DNA of 64,000 nt. Source: Oopsacas minuta (Eukaryota > Porifera > Hexactinellida > Lyssacinosida > Leucopsacidae). The translations under genes and the position numbers were made by a program. Shown piece after piece: positions 12,801 through 21,143 of this stretch. Below the pieces are notes generated by a model. It did no database searches and was not told the DNA's origin. It saw only the letters and a program-made list of their open reading frames with translations. Location: NCBI GenBank assembly GCA_024704765.1, contig JAKMXF010000318.1, positions 304,159-368,158 on the forward strand, read 5' to 3'. Positions within the stretch are counted from its first letter, which is position 1, and every line of letters starts with the position of its first letter.

Positions 12801-14944
12801 AGTAGGCATAGGTATCCCTTCCTCTACTCCCTTCCCTGTCTTACCCTGTTTTCCTTTAGAGGTAGGAGTTACCTTCCCTACTTTCTTCTTGCTAGGGCTA
12901 AGAGCCCCTGATCCAGGTCTACCCTCTCGTATAGCGTCCTGCTGTCTCCTAAGGACGTCATCCTGTCTCAGCATAAGTAAACTCATCTTTATAGCTCTTG
13001 CTACAGTATCAGCTGTAACTCCTTCCTCAGAATTAGTCTGTGATTTCACTAGATCTGCTAGTGCTTCAGATCCTGGGGGTCTACTACCAACTGGAGAGGC
13101 AGCTCCTTTACCCTTCCCCTTGCTAGCTTGACTCTTACTCAGAGCAGCTGTACTCCCTTCTAGAGCTTTTTTTATGACTTCTTGATAAGACAGGGAGTAG
13201 AACTTTCTTCTCTGTTTGAACTCTCGACTAAGAGAACTTATCTGTTTAGCTAGAGCTGTAACAAATTCCTCAGAACAAGTATCTACCCCTGCTATAACAC
13301 ATATGCATAATCTCCAGCTGTCTGTGTCTAGAGACTCCTGAATCAGCTGTTCATCCCATCTTGGTCCTCCAGTTCCAGACCCCTTCCCTACTTCCTTTCC
13401 TTTCTTAGCTTTAGACATCTAGCTACTAACACGATACAATATTAATAATCATACAATTACTACTACGGTATATTTAATTAGTTTATTATTCGAAACATAC
13501 TATTACAATACACACAGTATGGTTATATCATTCTCCTGAATATGGAGTTCATCTGGGAGGTACAGTTATAACCATAGAGATCTGTAAAGAATGTATCAAC
13601 TGCGTAAAAGTCCATGTGAGGTATGAAGAAATCTCTCATATATTCCATCTTCCATTTCCCCATCTCTGAGTATTTAGCTCCTACGACTGAGCTATCTCTG
13701 TATAGCCTCGGGTTATTCTCCCCGACATAGAAGTTCTCACTCAGCATAGGGTTAGTCTTCTCGAATATAAAGTAGTCTCCTTCCTTCAGGTACTCGTGGA
13801 AATGTTCTATGATAGCATTTAGATTAACGTGTACATCTTCTATCAACATTAGAGGACGTGGTAGAGCTAATAGGAAGGAGCGAGGGAAGAGCTTTTTCAC
13901 ATTTTTTGTATCTCCTTCTAAGAACTTGACTTGGTTAGACACCATTTCGTTAACCTTATCGTCCCTTAAACTGACGTCACAATCCAGTGAGTATATTCCA
14001 CACTCCACCCCAAAATTACGCATTGTATCATCCAGCCATAAAGCAGACCCCCCAGTGTATGTACCTAGCTCTATGATACTCTTAGGTTTAACTTCTTGCA
14101 ATAATTGTGAGTATACACTCAAATCTAGTCCAGTTTTCAACATGGATACTCCCTTGTAGTTAGTGAGACACACCCCTCTAGCCAGAGCCTTTAATTGAGT
14201 GAGTTGGTATTCTGAGATGTCTCTACGTGATCCTATTGGTTCAAATCTCTCTGGCATAGTTATCAGTCTGTTTCTATGCCAAGCCATCTCTTCTGCAGCT
14301 TTACCATAATTGAATACAGTATCGTTCTTATAGGAAGGAATAGTTATAGTCCTTATGTGTATAGAAGTAGCTGGTCTTAACTTTAGGAAGTTACGTAGCA
14401 TTCTGCTAATAAGTATAAACATTAATTCATTTTATTATTTAGACAGCTGGGAATACTGGTTACTACAGGAGAGCACGAGTACACGCGTTATGGGTATAAA
14501 CAGCTGTTAGAGAGTCCTTCAGCCTGTGACGTAATACAACCAGATATTACATGGATGGGTGGGATTACAGAAGCTAAGAGAGTAGTAGCACTAGCTTCTG
14601 CTTTCAACACACCAGTTATCCCTCATGGTAGTTCAGTATACTCCTATCATCTACAGATAGCTTTCCAGAACTGTCCAATGGCTGAGTATATCAATCTGAG
14701 TAAAGATGGGGATCAGATAGTACCCTATTTTGGGGGATTGTTCCTAGACGAGCCTCTCCCGAAGGGAGGACGTATCCTCCTGGATTCTGATAAGGCAGGG
14801 TTCGGAGTTACTCTAAGAAAGGACGGACTGATGAGACCCTTCGTTAGATCTCAGGAAGAAGTGGATTGTCAGTTCAAGAGGAATGCCGAATATTTGGATA
14901 GCTTCTCTTACGATAGAGAAGTTAAGCCTATCTATCCTTTCTAG
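3863..14944 (+). CDS. L-rhamnonate dehydratase-like enolase-superfamily enzyme, three exons, with a 9.7 kb gene-bearing intron
   Basis: Exons read from the sequence: 3863-4543, 4599-4762 and 14443-14944, giving 448 residues. Intron 1 is 55 bp (GT at 4544, AG at 4597-4598, phase 0). Intron 2 runs 4763-14442 with a consensus GTAAG donor and a TTTAG acceptor, phase 2, and the frame continues exactly through family-typical sequence (ILVTTGEHEYTRYG). Metal ligands expected for rhamnonate dehydratase are present: D237 (PLMLDCYM), E263 (WIEEALPPDD) and E292 (TTGEH), with the catalytic histidine in PHGSSVYS. The enzyme dehydrates L-rhamnonate to 2-keto-3-deoxy-L-rhamnonate in bacteria and fungi; a cytosolic role here is inferred. 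SPAG17, MIOX, a TRAF-like gene and a CmcI-like gene all lie inside intron 2. A gene split by rearrangement is the alternative. Confidence 0.85.
4544..4598 (+). other. Intron 1 of the rhamnonate dehydratase-like gene (55 bp)
   Basis: The donor is GTTAAG at 4544 and the acceptor ends TACAG at 4598. Removal joins KNTRKQ to VGDEFPLM in phase 0, which matches the continuous family sequence. It is typical of the 48-65 bp introns elsewhere in the window. Confidence 0.9.
4834..13418 (-). CDS. SPAG17: SPAG17 (axonemal central-pair projection protein), seven exons
   Basis: Exons on the minus strand: 13418-12251, 12195-11998, 11944-10347, 8924-8730, 8678-6618, 5382-5183 and 5131-4834, total 1,905 residues. 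All junctions are GT-AG and in frame. SPAG17 (PF6 in Chlamydomonas) organises the C1a projection of motile-cilium central microtubules. Evidence includes the N-terminal W-x-x-x-L-I-x-x-x-x-x-x-D-x-W pattern, the long charged linker, the repeated segments around DGTVI/DGTRI (the strands once drawn as beta-rich), and the diagnostic C-terminus with KPPPPSTGIKIIYTPHPIAAGM. Human SPAG17 is about 2,220 residues, so this copy is somewhat shorter. Introns 1, 2, 4 and 6 are 51-55 bp; introns 3 (1,422 bp) and 5 (1,235 bp) each hold a complete opposite-strand gene. An AG abuts the start codon. Confidence 0.87.
5383..6617 (-). other. SPAG17 intron 5, host of the MIOX gene
   Basis: The donor follows CTAAAG with GTAAAT at 6617 and the acceptor is TATTATAG ending at 5383; phase 0. 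MIOX occupies 5673-6521 on the opposite strand, leaving 96 bp between its stop and the SPAG17 donor. A second in-frame donor (AAA then GTAACT, at about 6606) is possible but weaker. Confidence 0.8.
5673..6521 (+). CDS. MIOX: Myo-inositol oxygenase, nested in SPAG17 intron 5
   Basis: Intronless frame of 282 residues; vertebrate MIOX is about 285. The enzyme is a cytosolic non-haem di-iron oxygenase that cleaves myo-inositol to D-glucuronate. All six iron ligands are present with near-family spacing: H91 (NYHAFQTAE), H116 and D117 (LIHDMGK), H189 (SWGHDEY), H216 (RYHSFYP) and D249 (KFDLY). The VGDTFPVGC and LGMYQENCGLD signatures are intact and the C-terminus ends in the usual Y-x-P-G segment. 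The start at 5673 gives the best N-terminus, but an out-of-frame ATG at 5653 lies just upstream, so leaky scanning or a shorter 5' end is implied. No ordinary room for a long promoter exists, because the gene sits wholly inside a 1,235 bp intron. Confidence 0.95.
   Translation: MEVISVPLSTPSNSEKEFRKMDEDPDSAPELVKETYRKMHTFQTVEFGKKMREKWGKYNYCEMTVMEALDTLNELVDESDPDFVGLPNNYHAFQTAELLRRYNPDLDWLHVVGLIHDMGKVIGLVDPDTEQWALVGDTFPVGCEPQKSVVFQNLGFPENPDTKDPRYNTKLGMYQENCGLDNVMMSWGHDEYLYRVLKNHVNMKLPDEALFIIRYHSFYPLHHRDDYQYLLSDADKDKIKLVKLFQKFDLYSKEKDAIPEVDQLKDYYQKLIDKYVPGKIKF
8925..10346 (-). other. SPAG17 intron 3, host of the TRAF-like gene
   Basis: The donor follows TCTAAG with GTAAGG at 10346 and the acceptor is AATATAG ending at 8925; phase 0. 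The 1,422 bp intron is 87% filled by the opposite-strand TRAF-like frame (9041-10282), with only 116 bp before its ATG and 64 bp after its stop. Confidence 0.85.
9041..10282 (+). CDS. TRAF-like protein (divergent RING, TRAF zinc fingers, coiled coil, MATH-like end), nested in SPAG17
   Basis: Intronless frame of 413 residues. A RING-like region near residues 43-62 has C-x2-C, then C-x2-C, but lacks the usual central CxHxxC, so E3 activity is doubtful. Cysteine/histidine-rich TRAF-type fingers follow to about residue 225 (repeats of the form C-x-x-G-C...H-x3-C). A short coiled coil (EEQIKNQNSLIEYLSTKV) precedes a C-terminal region around 290-410 that resembles a MATH/TRAF-C beta sandwich. TRAFs are cytoplasmic adaptors of receptor signalling; that role is inferred. 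The gene lies inside SPAG17 intron 3 in opposite orientation. An acceptor-like AG is 4 nt before the ATG. Confidence 0.8.
   Translation: MAISSADSIPTLCRVQIGEKIGGYRKDLLIENLSERDELFLVCSRCSGILRDACTVSSGEQVCEDCIDEDEQSLPNLQVRNTVIQLKCRCPLSQSGCEWSNEIKHCESHLQTCQFVYVNCQFGCDIVMTRAEEQSHLKETCVLRTVKCEHCGVVCVAGEINEHSGVCEELMVDCDLGCGVRVKREFLGKHLRTECEEGEVTCPYEKYGCDIGEVTRKELRPHLEEKRNTHTELRLNSMEEQIKNQNSLIEYLSTKVAALENHNQILAMKTQDRTNVLVWEIQNMHANLTFQTIIMKAPSSPVLKISRYEMRFGWWVEGDILTVDIFSVLGRDDGELEWPFIANCCIRLICDSDPVNRSLEIKKMIQVKRKSPSILNMPGTRIASVNKAIVLAPGFMRAGVLKIEIRLDGLNTI
13523..14401 (-). CDS. CmcI-family methyltransferase-like protein, nested in the rhamnonate dehydratase intron
   Basis: Single-exon frame. The ATG at 14401 (292 residues) follows an acceptor-like TTAGCAG, and an alternative ATG at 14422 adds seven residues. 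The core has a Rossmann methyltransferase signature, IIELGTYTGGSALW near residue 130, then YSLDCDVS, a FLEGDTKNV segment and a LIEDVHVN segment, as in the cephalosporin hydroxylase / rhamnosyl O-methyltransferase (CmcI, PF04989) group. That group is mainly bacterial, with scattered invertebrate members. The substrate is unknown; the chance neighbourhood with rhamnonate dehydratase does not prove a rhamnose link. It sits just inside the 3' end of the host intron. Confidence 0.7.
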   Translation of the reverse strand: MLRNFLKLRPATSIHIRTITIPSYKNDTVFNYGKAAEEMAWHRNRLITMPERFEPIGSRRDISEYQLTQLKALARGVCLTNYKGVSMLKTGLDLSVYSQLLQEVKPKSIIELGTYTGGSALWLDDTMRNFGVECGIYSLDCDVSLRDDKVNEMVSNQVKFLEGDTKNVKKLFPRSFLLALPRPLMLIEDVHVNLNAIIEHFHEYLKEGDYFIFEKTNPMLSENFYVGENNPRLYRDSSVVGAKYSEMGKWKMEYMRDFFIPHMDFYAVDTFFTDLYGYNCTSQMNSIFRRMI

Positions 14945-14992
14945 ATTTATCTTACAAATAACTTTCCTATTCGCTTATTACTTAATATAATA

Positions 14993-15727
14993 TCATTTTT
15001 TGTTATAAACCATTACATTCTCTGCAGTACTCTTCCTTACTCTACTCTCTCTTTTCATCCTGTTCTCCATCTCTCTGTCAGCTGATAATTCATCTATAAC
15101 TACACCAGCAGCACATCCTGAAGCAGGACACTGTGCTCCTCCTTTCTTAGCTCTTATATGTGCTAGAATTGCTTGTCGTGAATACACGTGTCCACAGCGT
15201 GTGTTCTTCATAGGACTCCTTAGTTGTTGCTGTGTTAATGGACATATAGTGGATACCTGTACCTGTGAGAGTAGTAGGTCTCCTTCTAGTCTCTCCGGGG
15301 CTCCCCCTTGCTCCCCTAGAAGGTGCTGTCTGAATGAGTGTATGTATTTGTGGTTAGTTAGGTCAAGATCTGTACTGTTTACTTCATCAAATTTGTTTTG
15401 ATACATACGGGCTAGATCTACACTCTTAGATGTAGACTCAGTATTTGGTATAGACTCTATTACGAATGATAGTGCTTCTTTCATTAGAATAATCTCTGAA
15501 TCTACAGTAGCTAGAGATTCTGTTGTAGAGCTTAGCTGTTCTAGATGGGATTTCCTCCTTCTGGAGTGCTTAACCTCTCCTGCTAGCTCCAGACACAGCT
15601 CAGCCCCCGCATCTATCGTATCCTGTAGATTCGTGAGTGTAGTGTCCAGAGTAGTTAAGCTATCAAGTTGAACCTTGGACCCTGATCCATATGAATTCGT
15701 ATTTAACGGACCAATACTCGTATTCAT
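14993..15727 (-). CDS. NSMCE2: NSMCE2/Mms21 SUMO E3 ligase of the SMC5/6 complex
   Basis: Frame of 244 residues from the ATG at 15727, preferred because an acceptor-like AG lies 2 nt upstream; an upstream in-frame ATG at 15790 would add 21 hydrophobic residues that look like untranslated sequence. The N-terminal half is helical, as in the SMC5-binding region. The C-terminal SP-RING has CPLTQQQLRSPMKNTRCGHV with the C-x-H spacing of the family and a later CPASGC pair. The protein sumoylates SMC5/6 and repair factors in the nucleus. It is tail-to-tail with the rhamnonate dehydratase 3' exon, 48 bp apart. Confidence 0.87.
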   Translation of the reverse strand: MNTSIGPLNTNSYGSGSKVQLDSLTTLDTTLTNLQDTIDAGAELCLELAGEVKHSRRRKSHLEQLSSTTESLATVDSEIILMKEALSFVIESIPNTESTSKSVDLARMYQNKFDEVNSTDLDLTNHKYIHSFRQHLLGEQGGAPERLEGDLLLSQVQVSTICPLTQQQLRSPMKNTRCGHVYSRQAILAHIRAKKGGAQCPASGCAAGVVIDELSADREMENRMKRESRVRKSTAENVMVYNKK

Positions 15728-16022
15728 AGCTGATTCTATATGACATAGAATTACTGTATTAGTAAAGTAATTATACCTCAGATAACACATGTCATCAACT
15801 GTCAGAAGACCGTCGTGTTTACTATCATCATAGGCAACTAGTCCTTACCTAACCAGACTAGTTATATTATTATAACTGTCCCCATATGATGGTTATCTTA
15901 TAAATATAAGCTAAAGTCACAAATAAAACTATTCACTCAAATGCATAAAAGCTGGTGTTAAACTAGTATAGCTAATCCTACAGTAAAATAATGTTCAAAA
16001 GCTTATATACAGCTGTTGCAGA

Positions 16023-18350
16023 TCACACTTTCTTAGCGAAGCTACGAGTAGTATTATTGCACTTTGCCTTAGCCTTAGCAACCAAACACTTGAATTTAGA
16101 GGGGTATATCGCGAAGTATACCACCATATAAACCATAGGTATTAACATCATTAGCAGCAGGACACCTACAATAGTTCCTACTATTACAGGAGCCTCCAGC
16201 AGATATACAGCATATACACCATCTCTATTAGCTGATACAGTAGCTGTCGTTCCATCGAAATTACCATCTATCTGTCTGAATACGAATCCAGTACCACTGT
16301 TAGCGATATATATAGCAGCTGTACTTGATGACGATGCTCTGTTGAGAGTTAAGTCTAGACTAATGTTCATATCATCATTACCAGATCCATCACTAATACC
16401 AGATAACTCTACGAATGAACTGATACTCAGAGAGCTGGGAGTAGACAGCATTTCATTAGCTAGATCATCTGGCCATATTGTCAGGGATATCTGTCTAGAG
16501 TCATCGAATACGTCACTAGCTACATTCAATTGAGCATCATTTACCTGTATAGTTCCCCCCAGAATTCCCAGTACAGAGGTTATGATATACTGAGCTGATA
16601 TTAGTAGAGTACCCTTCTGACTCCTGTTACTGAAGTTGTTATTACGAGTACACATGTAGTTATATATACCAGGATCTGTTACCTTACGAATACCCAGATC
16701 GTAGTAAGTACCCGCGTCATCTAACTCACTCATCTCTCCTCTCAGCTGATTGTTCATTAGGGTAGCTAGATTATCAGCTGTTACCGTTGATGCGTTAAGC
16801 ATCTGGGACGTTTGAATGGACTGGGGGTAGCTGCTGGATAACACGCCATAAATCTCACCAAACCCAACCGGAGCAGATGACTTGGCCAAGTTTTCATTTT
16901 GTCCTAATCCAAGTAATACCATATTACTCCTGTCTGTTCCTCTTAAGCCTTGTCCGTCATTATTCCCAGGATTTGTGTTAGACCCTGTCCACTGGATGTG
17001 CACACAGCTCCCCACAGCCATGAATAGACGATTAGGAACAAAATCGTACTCAACCCCTGGATAAACCTGTACAATGTTACCCCTCTTCCCACGGACGTTA
17101 AGATTATAGATGTTACCATCCAGACAATCGATGTCTTCTGGAGGAGCTCTGACACTGAAGACATGACTCCTGTCTTGAAATGTACGACCGAATTGAGCTG
17201 TGTTGATAGCTAATCGTAGCTTAAAATCATTGCTGCCTGATTCCTCAGTGAATTCATCAAATATCTCTACTTCTGGATTATTCTCAAACACATATCCTCT
17301 CTCTTCTGCTTGCTCTGACGTCAGATCGAATCGGGACCATACATCTAGACCTAATGGATTCCTTCTAGTGTTGTTACCAGCATTTACACCATCCCAGTCC
17401 TCATAGTCACCAGTACTGATGTTATAACGAATACGGAGTACACAATGCTCGTCTAATAGGGTGGGGGGTATAGTCCAGTTATAGTAGTTAGGATAACCGG
17501 GGTAGATGCGTCCGTTTCCTAGATGGTTGTCACGAGACCAGAGAGCTTCTATACAGTCTGGAGCAGTATTAGTCAAGGGGATAGCTTCAACCCACCTACC
17601 GACAACTCCCTCTTCAAGCTCTTGCTCACACTCTTCTTGGGTTATAGGAATTAGACCGCTATCTCTCAGATGATCTCTAATGTACTCAGAGCTAACGGAG
17701 CAATAATACAACGGATTCACATTGAAAGAATTGTTTTTATAATAGTCACACATTTCAGGACGTGACGTCATAATTACGATATCTATCCATGGTGCTGGGG
17801 ACCAGTAAGGATAGTAGTCACGCTCCTCAGCACATTCATAACCATACCGTTGTCCGTTATTGTTCTGACGTGTACGTGTAGCTGTATTACTCACACGCTG
17901 ATCAGCTGTGAATAATCCCTGGTTCCTCTGTCTCAGTCTACAGAGGGTGTAGTAATCAAAATTCTCATTCATACCGTATGTCAGATCTCTGTTGCAATTG
18001 TCATTTATGCACTCAAGAGGATAGTCAGGTATTGTCCTAGTGGTAGCTCCATCCCTTACGTTATCACCACACGTATACTGTAGTACTATATTGCAATGGT
18101 TGTTAGGATCGTTACAACTATGCTGATTGGTCCATTCGACGGATAGAGTGGATCCAACGTAGTAGTACATCCCTCCTACATTATAACCACCCCTATCATT
18201 ATTCTGGGAGTCGAAGAGGCGACGAGCGTTGTTCCTATTTCGGCTATTTTCGTCTAAGCGGTTGTTACTACCTCTGGGGTTATGCAGGTATATGTCACTC
18301 ATACAAACCTGTAGAGCTATTGACAGACAAATGACAGATAGCAGTCTCAT
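16023..18350 (-). CDS. DD3-3 family secreted/membrane protein
   Basis: Single-exon frame of 775 residues. A signal peptide spans about residues 1-18, followed at once by the diagnostic DIYLHNPRGSNNRLDE stretch, RRLFDSQNNDRGGYN and the WTNQHSC segment of the DD3-3 family, first named in Dictyostelium. Many paired cysteines and N-glycosylation sites indicate an extracellular ectodomain. One hydrophobic segment near residues 725-752 precedes a short basic tail, so it is predicted type I membrane-bound. Function is not established for the family. The start follows a strong T-rich acceptor-like site ending at 18353, 2 nt before the ATG. Confidence 0.88.
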   Translation of the reverse strand: MRLLSVICLSIALQVCMSDIYLHNPRGSNNRLDENSRNRNNARRLFDSQNNDRGGYNVGGMYYYVGSTLSVEWTNQHSCNDPNNHCNIVLQYTCGDNVRDGATTRTIPDYPLECINDNCNRDLTYGMNENFDYYTLCRLRQRNQGLFTADQRVSNTATRTRQNNNGQRYGYECAEERDYYPYWSPAPWIDIVIMTSRPEMCDYYKNNSFNVNPLYYCSVSSEYIRDHLRDSGLIPITQEECEQELEEGVVGRWVEAIPLTNTAPDCIEALWSRDNHLGNGRIYPGYPNYYNWTIPPTLLDEHCVLRIRYNISTGDYEDWDGVNAGNNTRRNPLGLDVWSRFDLTSEQAEERGYVFENNPEVEIFDEFTEESGSNDFKLRLAINTAQFGRTFQDRSHVFSVRAPPEDIDCLDGNIYNLNVRGKRGNIVQVYPGVEYDFVPNRLFMAVGSCVHIQWTGSNTNPGNNDGQGLRGTDRSNMVLLGLGQNENLAKSSAPVGFGEIYGVLSSSYPQSIQTSQMLNASTVTADNLATLMNNQLRGEMSELDDAGTYYDLGIRKVTDPGIYNYMCTRNNNFSNRSQKGTLLISAQYIITSVLGILGGTIQVNDAQLNVASDVFDDSRQISLTIWPDDLANEMLSTPSSLSISSFVELSGISDGSGNDDMNISLDLTLNRASSSSTAAIYIANSGTGFVFRQIDGNFDGTTATVSANRDGVYAVYLLEAPVIVGTIVGVLLLMMLIPMVYMVVYFAIYPSKFKCLVAKAKAKCNNTTRSFAKKV

Positions 18351-18697
18351 AGCTAATAAACAAACAAATAAAGTATTAAATCACTGCACTATGAGTTATG
18401 ATGTACGACTATAAGATTCATCTTAAATACTCGAGCATGTCTATTGTGAGATATAGAATTACATTCACCTTTTAAGTGCATGTTAAGTTATAATTCAAGA
18501 AACTATCATTAATTCCAGAAATATATCTATATCATTGTACCTCTAGAAAATTGAGATGTACGTAGAGAGCCACGTGTCTCGTATTTCATCATAGCTATGT
18601 ATGGATTAACTGTACGATGGAAGGATAAACTTGAGTAAATAAATAACAACTATATTCAGATGTAACAGCTAACTTAAGTGTGTGTATCAGCTGTCTG
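18351..18697. other. Intergenic, 347 bp
   Basis: Holds the T-rich acceptor-like tract in front of the DD3-3 start (18353-18372) and otherwise AT-rich sequence between it and the NIPSNAP stop codon. No gene or repeat seen. Confidence 0.6.
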
Positions 18698-19474
18698 TTA
18701 CTTTAGAGGAGAGAATGAAGCAGCTGATAGGATAGCAGTATCCATGGTTATAATAAGAGGCACCGTGTTTATAACACAGTCATCCCATCCAGGAGTATTC
18801 CATGCTAGTTGTCGTGTCTCTCTCCTCTGCACCAGGTCTGGATAAGTCCAGAGGTGATAGACAATGTGTAGTTGTCCGATCTGAGCGAACCATCCATGCA
18901 CCGCCTCATTATTTGACCCTCTGTAGTAGATACCCTGTCTCCAGGCTTGCCCCCACTCAATCAGGGACCCAGATTTTAGGTTATAAGTTCTCATCTCGAA
19001 TATCCACCCGCGATTTGTTGGGACTATTTCCGGCCAGAATGTGAACTCATATAGAAGACTGCTCTTACGTCTGTTCACCAACTTACCACTCTCTCTAGAG
19101 AACATCTGCCATTCTTTATCCCTGCTAAGAGCATCAAGGCAATTAGTCTTACCTTTATAACCGTCCTCATAAGCCAGGACGTGAGTAGCTTGGTCCAGGT
19201 TCTTACCTACCAGGGTACCCCAGCTACCGACTAGTGAAACAGGAAGATTTTTATCAGCTGATATTCTAGTTAGTTCCTTCTCTACCAGAGGCCAGTAAGA
19301 TGACTCACATTCAGGCTTTACGTCATGAATAATAAGTTCAAATAACTTGCTGTTCTCTGCTAGAACCTTTGAGTGTGATCTACCATAATATGGTAGTGTA
19401 GTCTTTGATCTGACAGATCGTGTGTAAGAACCTTTCGCTCTAAGACAGGTTATAGCTAGTCTCAGAGCAGACAT
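18698..19474 (-). CDS. NIPSNAP-family mitochondrial protein
   Basis: Frame of 258 residues; vertebrate NIPSNAP1/2 are about 285. A basic, serine/arginine-rich N-terminus looks like a mitochondrial presequence. Two dimeric alpha/beta barrel repeats are visible: the first around LVGSWGTLVGKNLDQATHVLAY, the second around IFEMRTYNLKSG and the end W-x-x-x-V-x-x-T-V-P-L-I. These are the NIPSNAP signatures. Family members mark damaged mitochondria for mitophagy in vertebrates. The AG of an acceptor-like site directly abuts the ATG. Confidence 0.92.
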   Translation of the reverse strand: MSALRLAITCLRAKGSYTRSVRSKTTLPYYGRSHSKVLAENSKLFELIIHDVKPECESSYWPLVEKELTRISADKNLPVSLVGSWGTLVGKNLDQATHVLAYEDGYKGKTNCLDALSRDKEWQMFSRESGKLVNRRKSSLLYEFTFWPEIVPTNRGWIFEMRTYNLKSGSLIEWGQAWRQGIYYRGSNNEAVHGWFAQIGQLHIVYHLWTYPDLVQRRETRQLAWNTPGWDDCVINTVPLIITMDTAILSAASFSPLK

Positions 19475-19556
19475 CTCTGCTCATAATACACACATTATTC
19501 ACAACATTATAATTAAAGTAATAGTGTATATGCGTTTAATATGTACGGATAGAAAT

Positions 19557-20462
19557 CTATACTTTAATTTTGAGTCTTCTCATTCTAACACGTTTGGGTT
19601 TGGCATAGTTAGCCATTTTCTTTATTTCATCTTTAGAGAGAGTACTGATTTCCTTCTTGAACCAATCGATATGCTCCTTCTTCTCCTCTGGGGTGAGGTA
19701 GGCGTTCTGGGATAGCCCCGTAATAACCAATTCCATAAAGTTACGGATCTCCCCCGTTTTAGGAAAGTCCTTATAGAAATGATCTAATATGACATGATCC
19801 TTAAAACTGACACCCTTCTCTGTAGGTTGTCCATCCTCATTATTCACGGGATAATTCATATCGTAAGACTCCTCTTTCATATCTTTGAATGGATTAGAAT
19901 ACAGTAAACTGTTTAAGAACTTTGTTGATTCTTGGAGATCTCTCTCAAATGGCGATTCCTTTTGGACTGATAGAGTTATGGCATTGGTGGGTTTTATAAA
20001 AAGTTGTGATCTATCCTTATAGGAGAAGAGAGGGGTAAGATCTCTCTTGAAGGGACTGTAGGTATCTGTTTTCTCTCCCTTTCTGATCCTCTCTAAATTA
20101 TCCAAAGCTATAAATTTGGTCCCTTTCATGGGAGAATTATCCAATTGTTTGTTAAGAGTGTTAGTTTCCAAAAAAGAATCATTTGCATTCTTTTTCCGTC
20201 GTTCCCTTGTGTTCTTAGATCTCTGGTTTGGAATTGGTGCAACTATGTCAGAGTGTTTATCTACAAACATTGGTAAATCTGTTTCTGATAGCTTCCTCCC
20301 TTCTCTAGCAAATCTCAAGAAAGCTTTATCCCGAGGAGATATCTTGCCTCTCGTAGGATTTCTATTCTTGTCTTGATGAGTTATTTTAGAGTTAGCTCTT
20401 ATTTGGGAGCTGATGACGATTGGTAGTAATTTAGGGATGTATATTAGACGTATCGATAACAT
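19557..20462 (-). CDS. MRPS31: Mitochondrial small-subunit ribosomal protein mS31 (MRPS31)
   Basis: Frame of 301 residues. The N-terminus is hydrophobic then basic, as a mitochondrial targeting sequence. The diagnostic part is near the C-terminus: HVILDHFYKDFPKTG, then IRNFMELVITGLSQNAYLT and EHIDWFKKE, the conserved mS31 core. The middle is low in conservation and rich in charged residues. The protein is part of the head of the mitoribosomal small subunit. A good acceptor-like site (TATTCTTCAG) ends 5 nt before the ATG. Confidence 0.85.
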   Translation of the reverse strand: MLSIRLIYIPKLLPIVISSQIRANSKITHQDKNRNPTRGKISPRDKAFLRFAREGRKLSETDLPMFVDKHSDIVAPIPNQRSKNTRERRKKNANDSFLETNTLNKQLDNSPMKGTKFIALDNLERIRKGEKTDTYSPFKRDLTPLFSYKDRSQLFIKPTNAITLSVQKESPFERDLQESTKFLNSLLYSNPFKDMKEESYDMNYPVNNEDGQPTEKGVSFKDHVILDHFYKDFPKTGEIRNFMELVITGLSQNAYLTPEEKKEHIDWFKKEISTLSKDEIKKMANYAKPKRVRMRRLKIKV

Positions 20463-21143
20463 AATAACTGAAGAATAGACTATTTGCTACGCTAAAGAAT
20501 CGAAATTGTTATTGATGTAACAATAAAAGTTACACACTTTTGTGGTTATTCCAGGATTTCCTGCAGATTAATGAAGAGTACCAAAAAGTATGTGTGTTCT
20601 AATTTTAAAGAAGTTAATTAGAATGTCTTAGAAATCACTGAAGGGAGAAGTATAAATATTGTGCCTTTATTGTATAATGTACTATCTGATGGAAATACTA
20701 CTAATTAGTTTACGTAGAACATTTTGAAGATAAAATAAGTATCAAACAGGAATAATTTATGGAAATTACAATGGGAAATAACCACTGTTTTGTTACTTTC
20801 AGTTCAATATAATACAATACTAGCGAGATAAGCTTGCTAGGTCACTGCGCGACAGGCGGAAGTATCCTTAAGCTTTGTCCCTTGTTTTAGCATAAGTATG
20901 AAACAGCTACATTTGTCAGTTCTTTTGGGAAAGATTGGCAGACAAATATTCAAGTACTTGCTATTACAGAACGATTTCCAAAGTCAAACACTTTTGGCTA
21001 AATTTCCAAATATACCTCAGGCTGATGCGTAATATAAATTGAAATTTAATATAATTAAGATTTATTAAACAAAGTGATAAGCAGTACAGAGCATAGCATA
21101 GGATAAACCAAAGGATAAACTAATATTGCAATTATTATTATTA
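20463..21143. other. Intergenic, 681 bp
   Basis: AT-rich, with long runs of A and T. No open frame of useful length, no tandem repeat and no clear RNA gene were seen. It separates the mS31 start from the stop of the bZIP-like gene. Confidence 0.5.

Larger units (their letters stand above)
4763..14442 (+). other. 9,680 bp intron 2 of the rhamnonate dehydratase-like gene, host to four other genes
   Basis: The donor follows TTTGCAG with GTAAGATA at 4763 and the acceptor is TTATTATTTAG ending at 14442. Splicing is phase 2 and restores an uninterrupted enolase-superfamily sequence. Inside lie SPAG17 (4834-13418, -), MIOX (5673-6521, +), a TRAF-like gene (9041-10282, +) and a CmcI-family gene (13523-14401, -). 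SPAG17's stop codon is only 71 bp from the donor and the CmcI-like start about 40 bp from the acceptor. Confidence 0.8.

Noticed and set aside
14555-14944. A separate small enolase-like gene on the plus strand
   Set aside because: The exon begins at 14443 after an AG and completes the rhamnonate dehydratase fold in frame; it lacks the N-terminal part on its own.
20820-20880. tRNA-like or small RNA gene near the CGCGACAGGCGG segment
   Set aside because: I could not fold a cloverleaf or identify promoter boxes.
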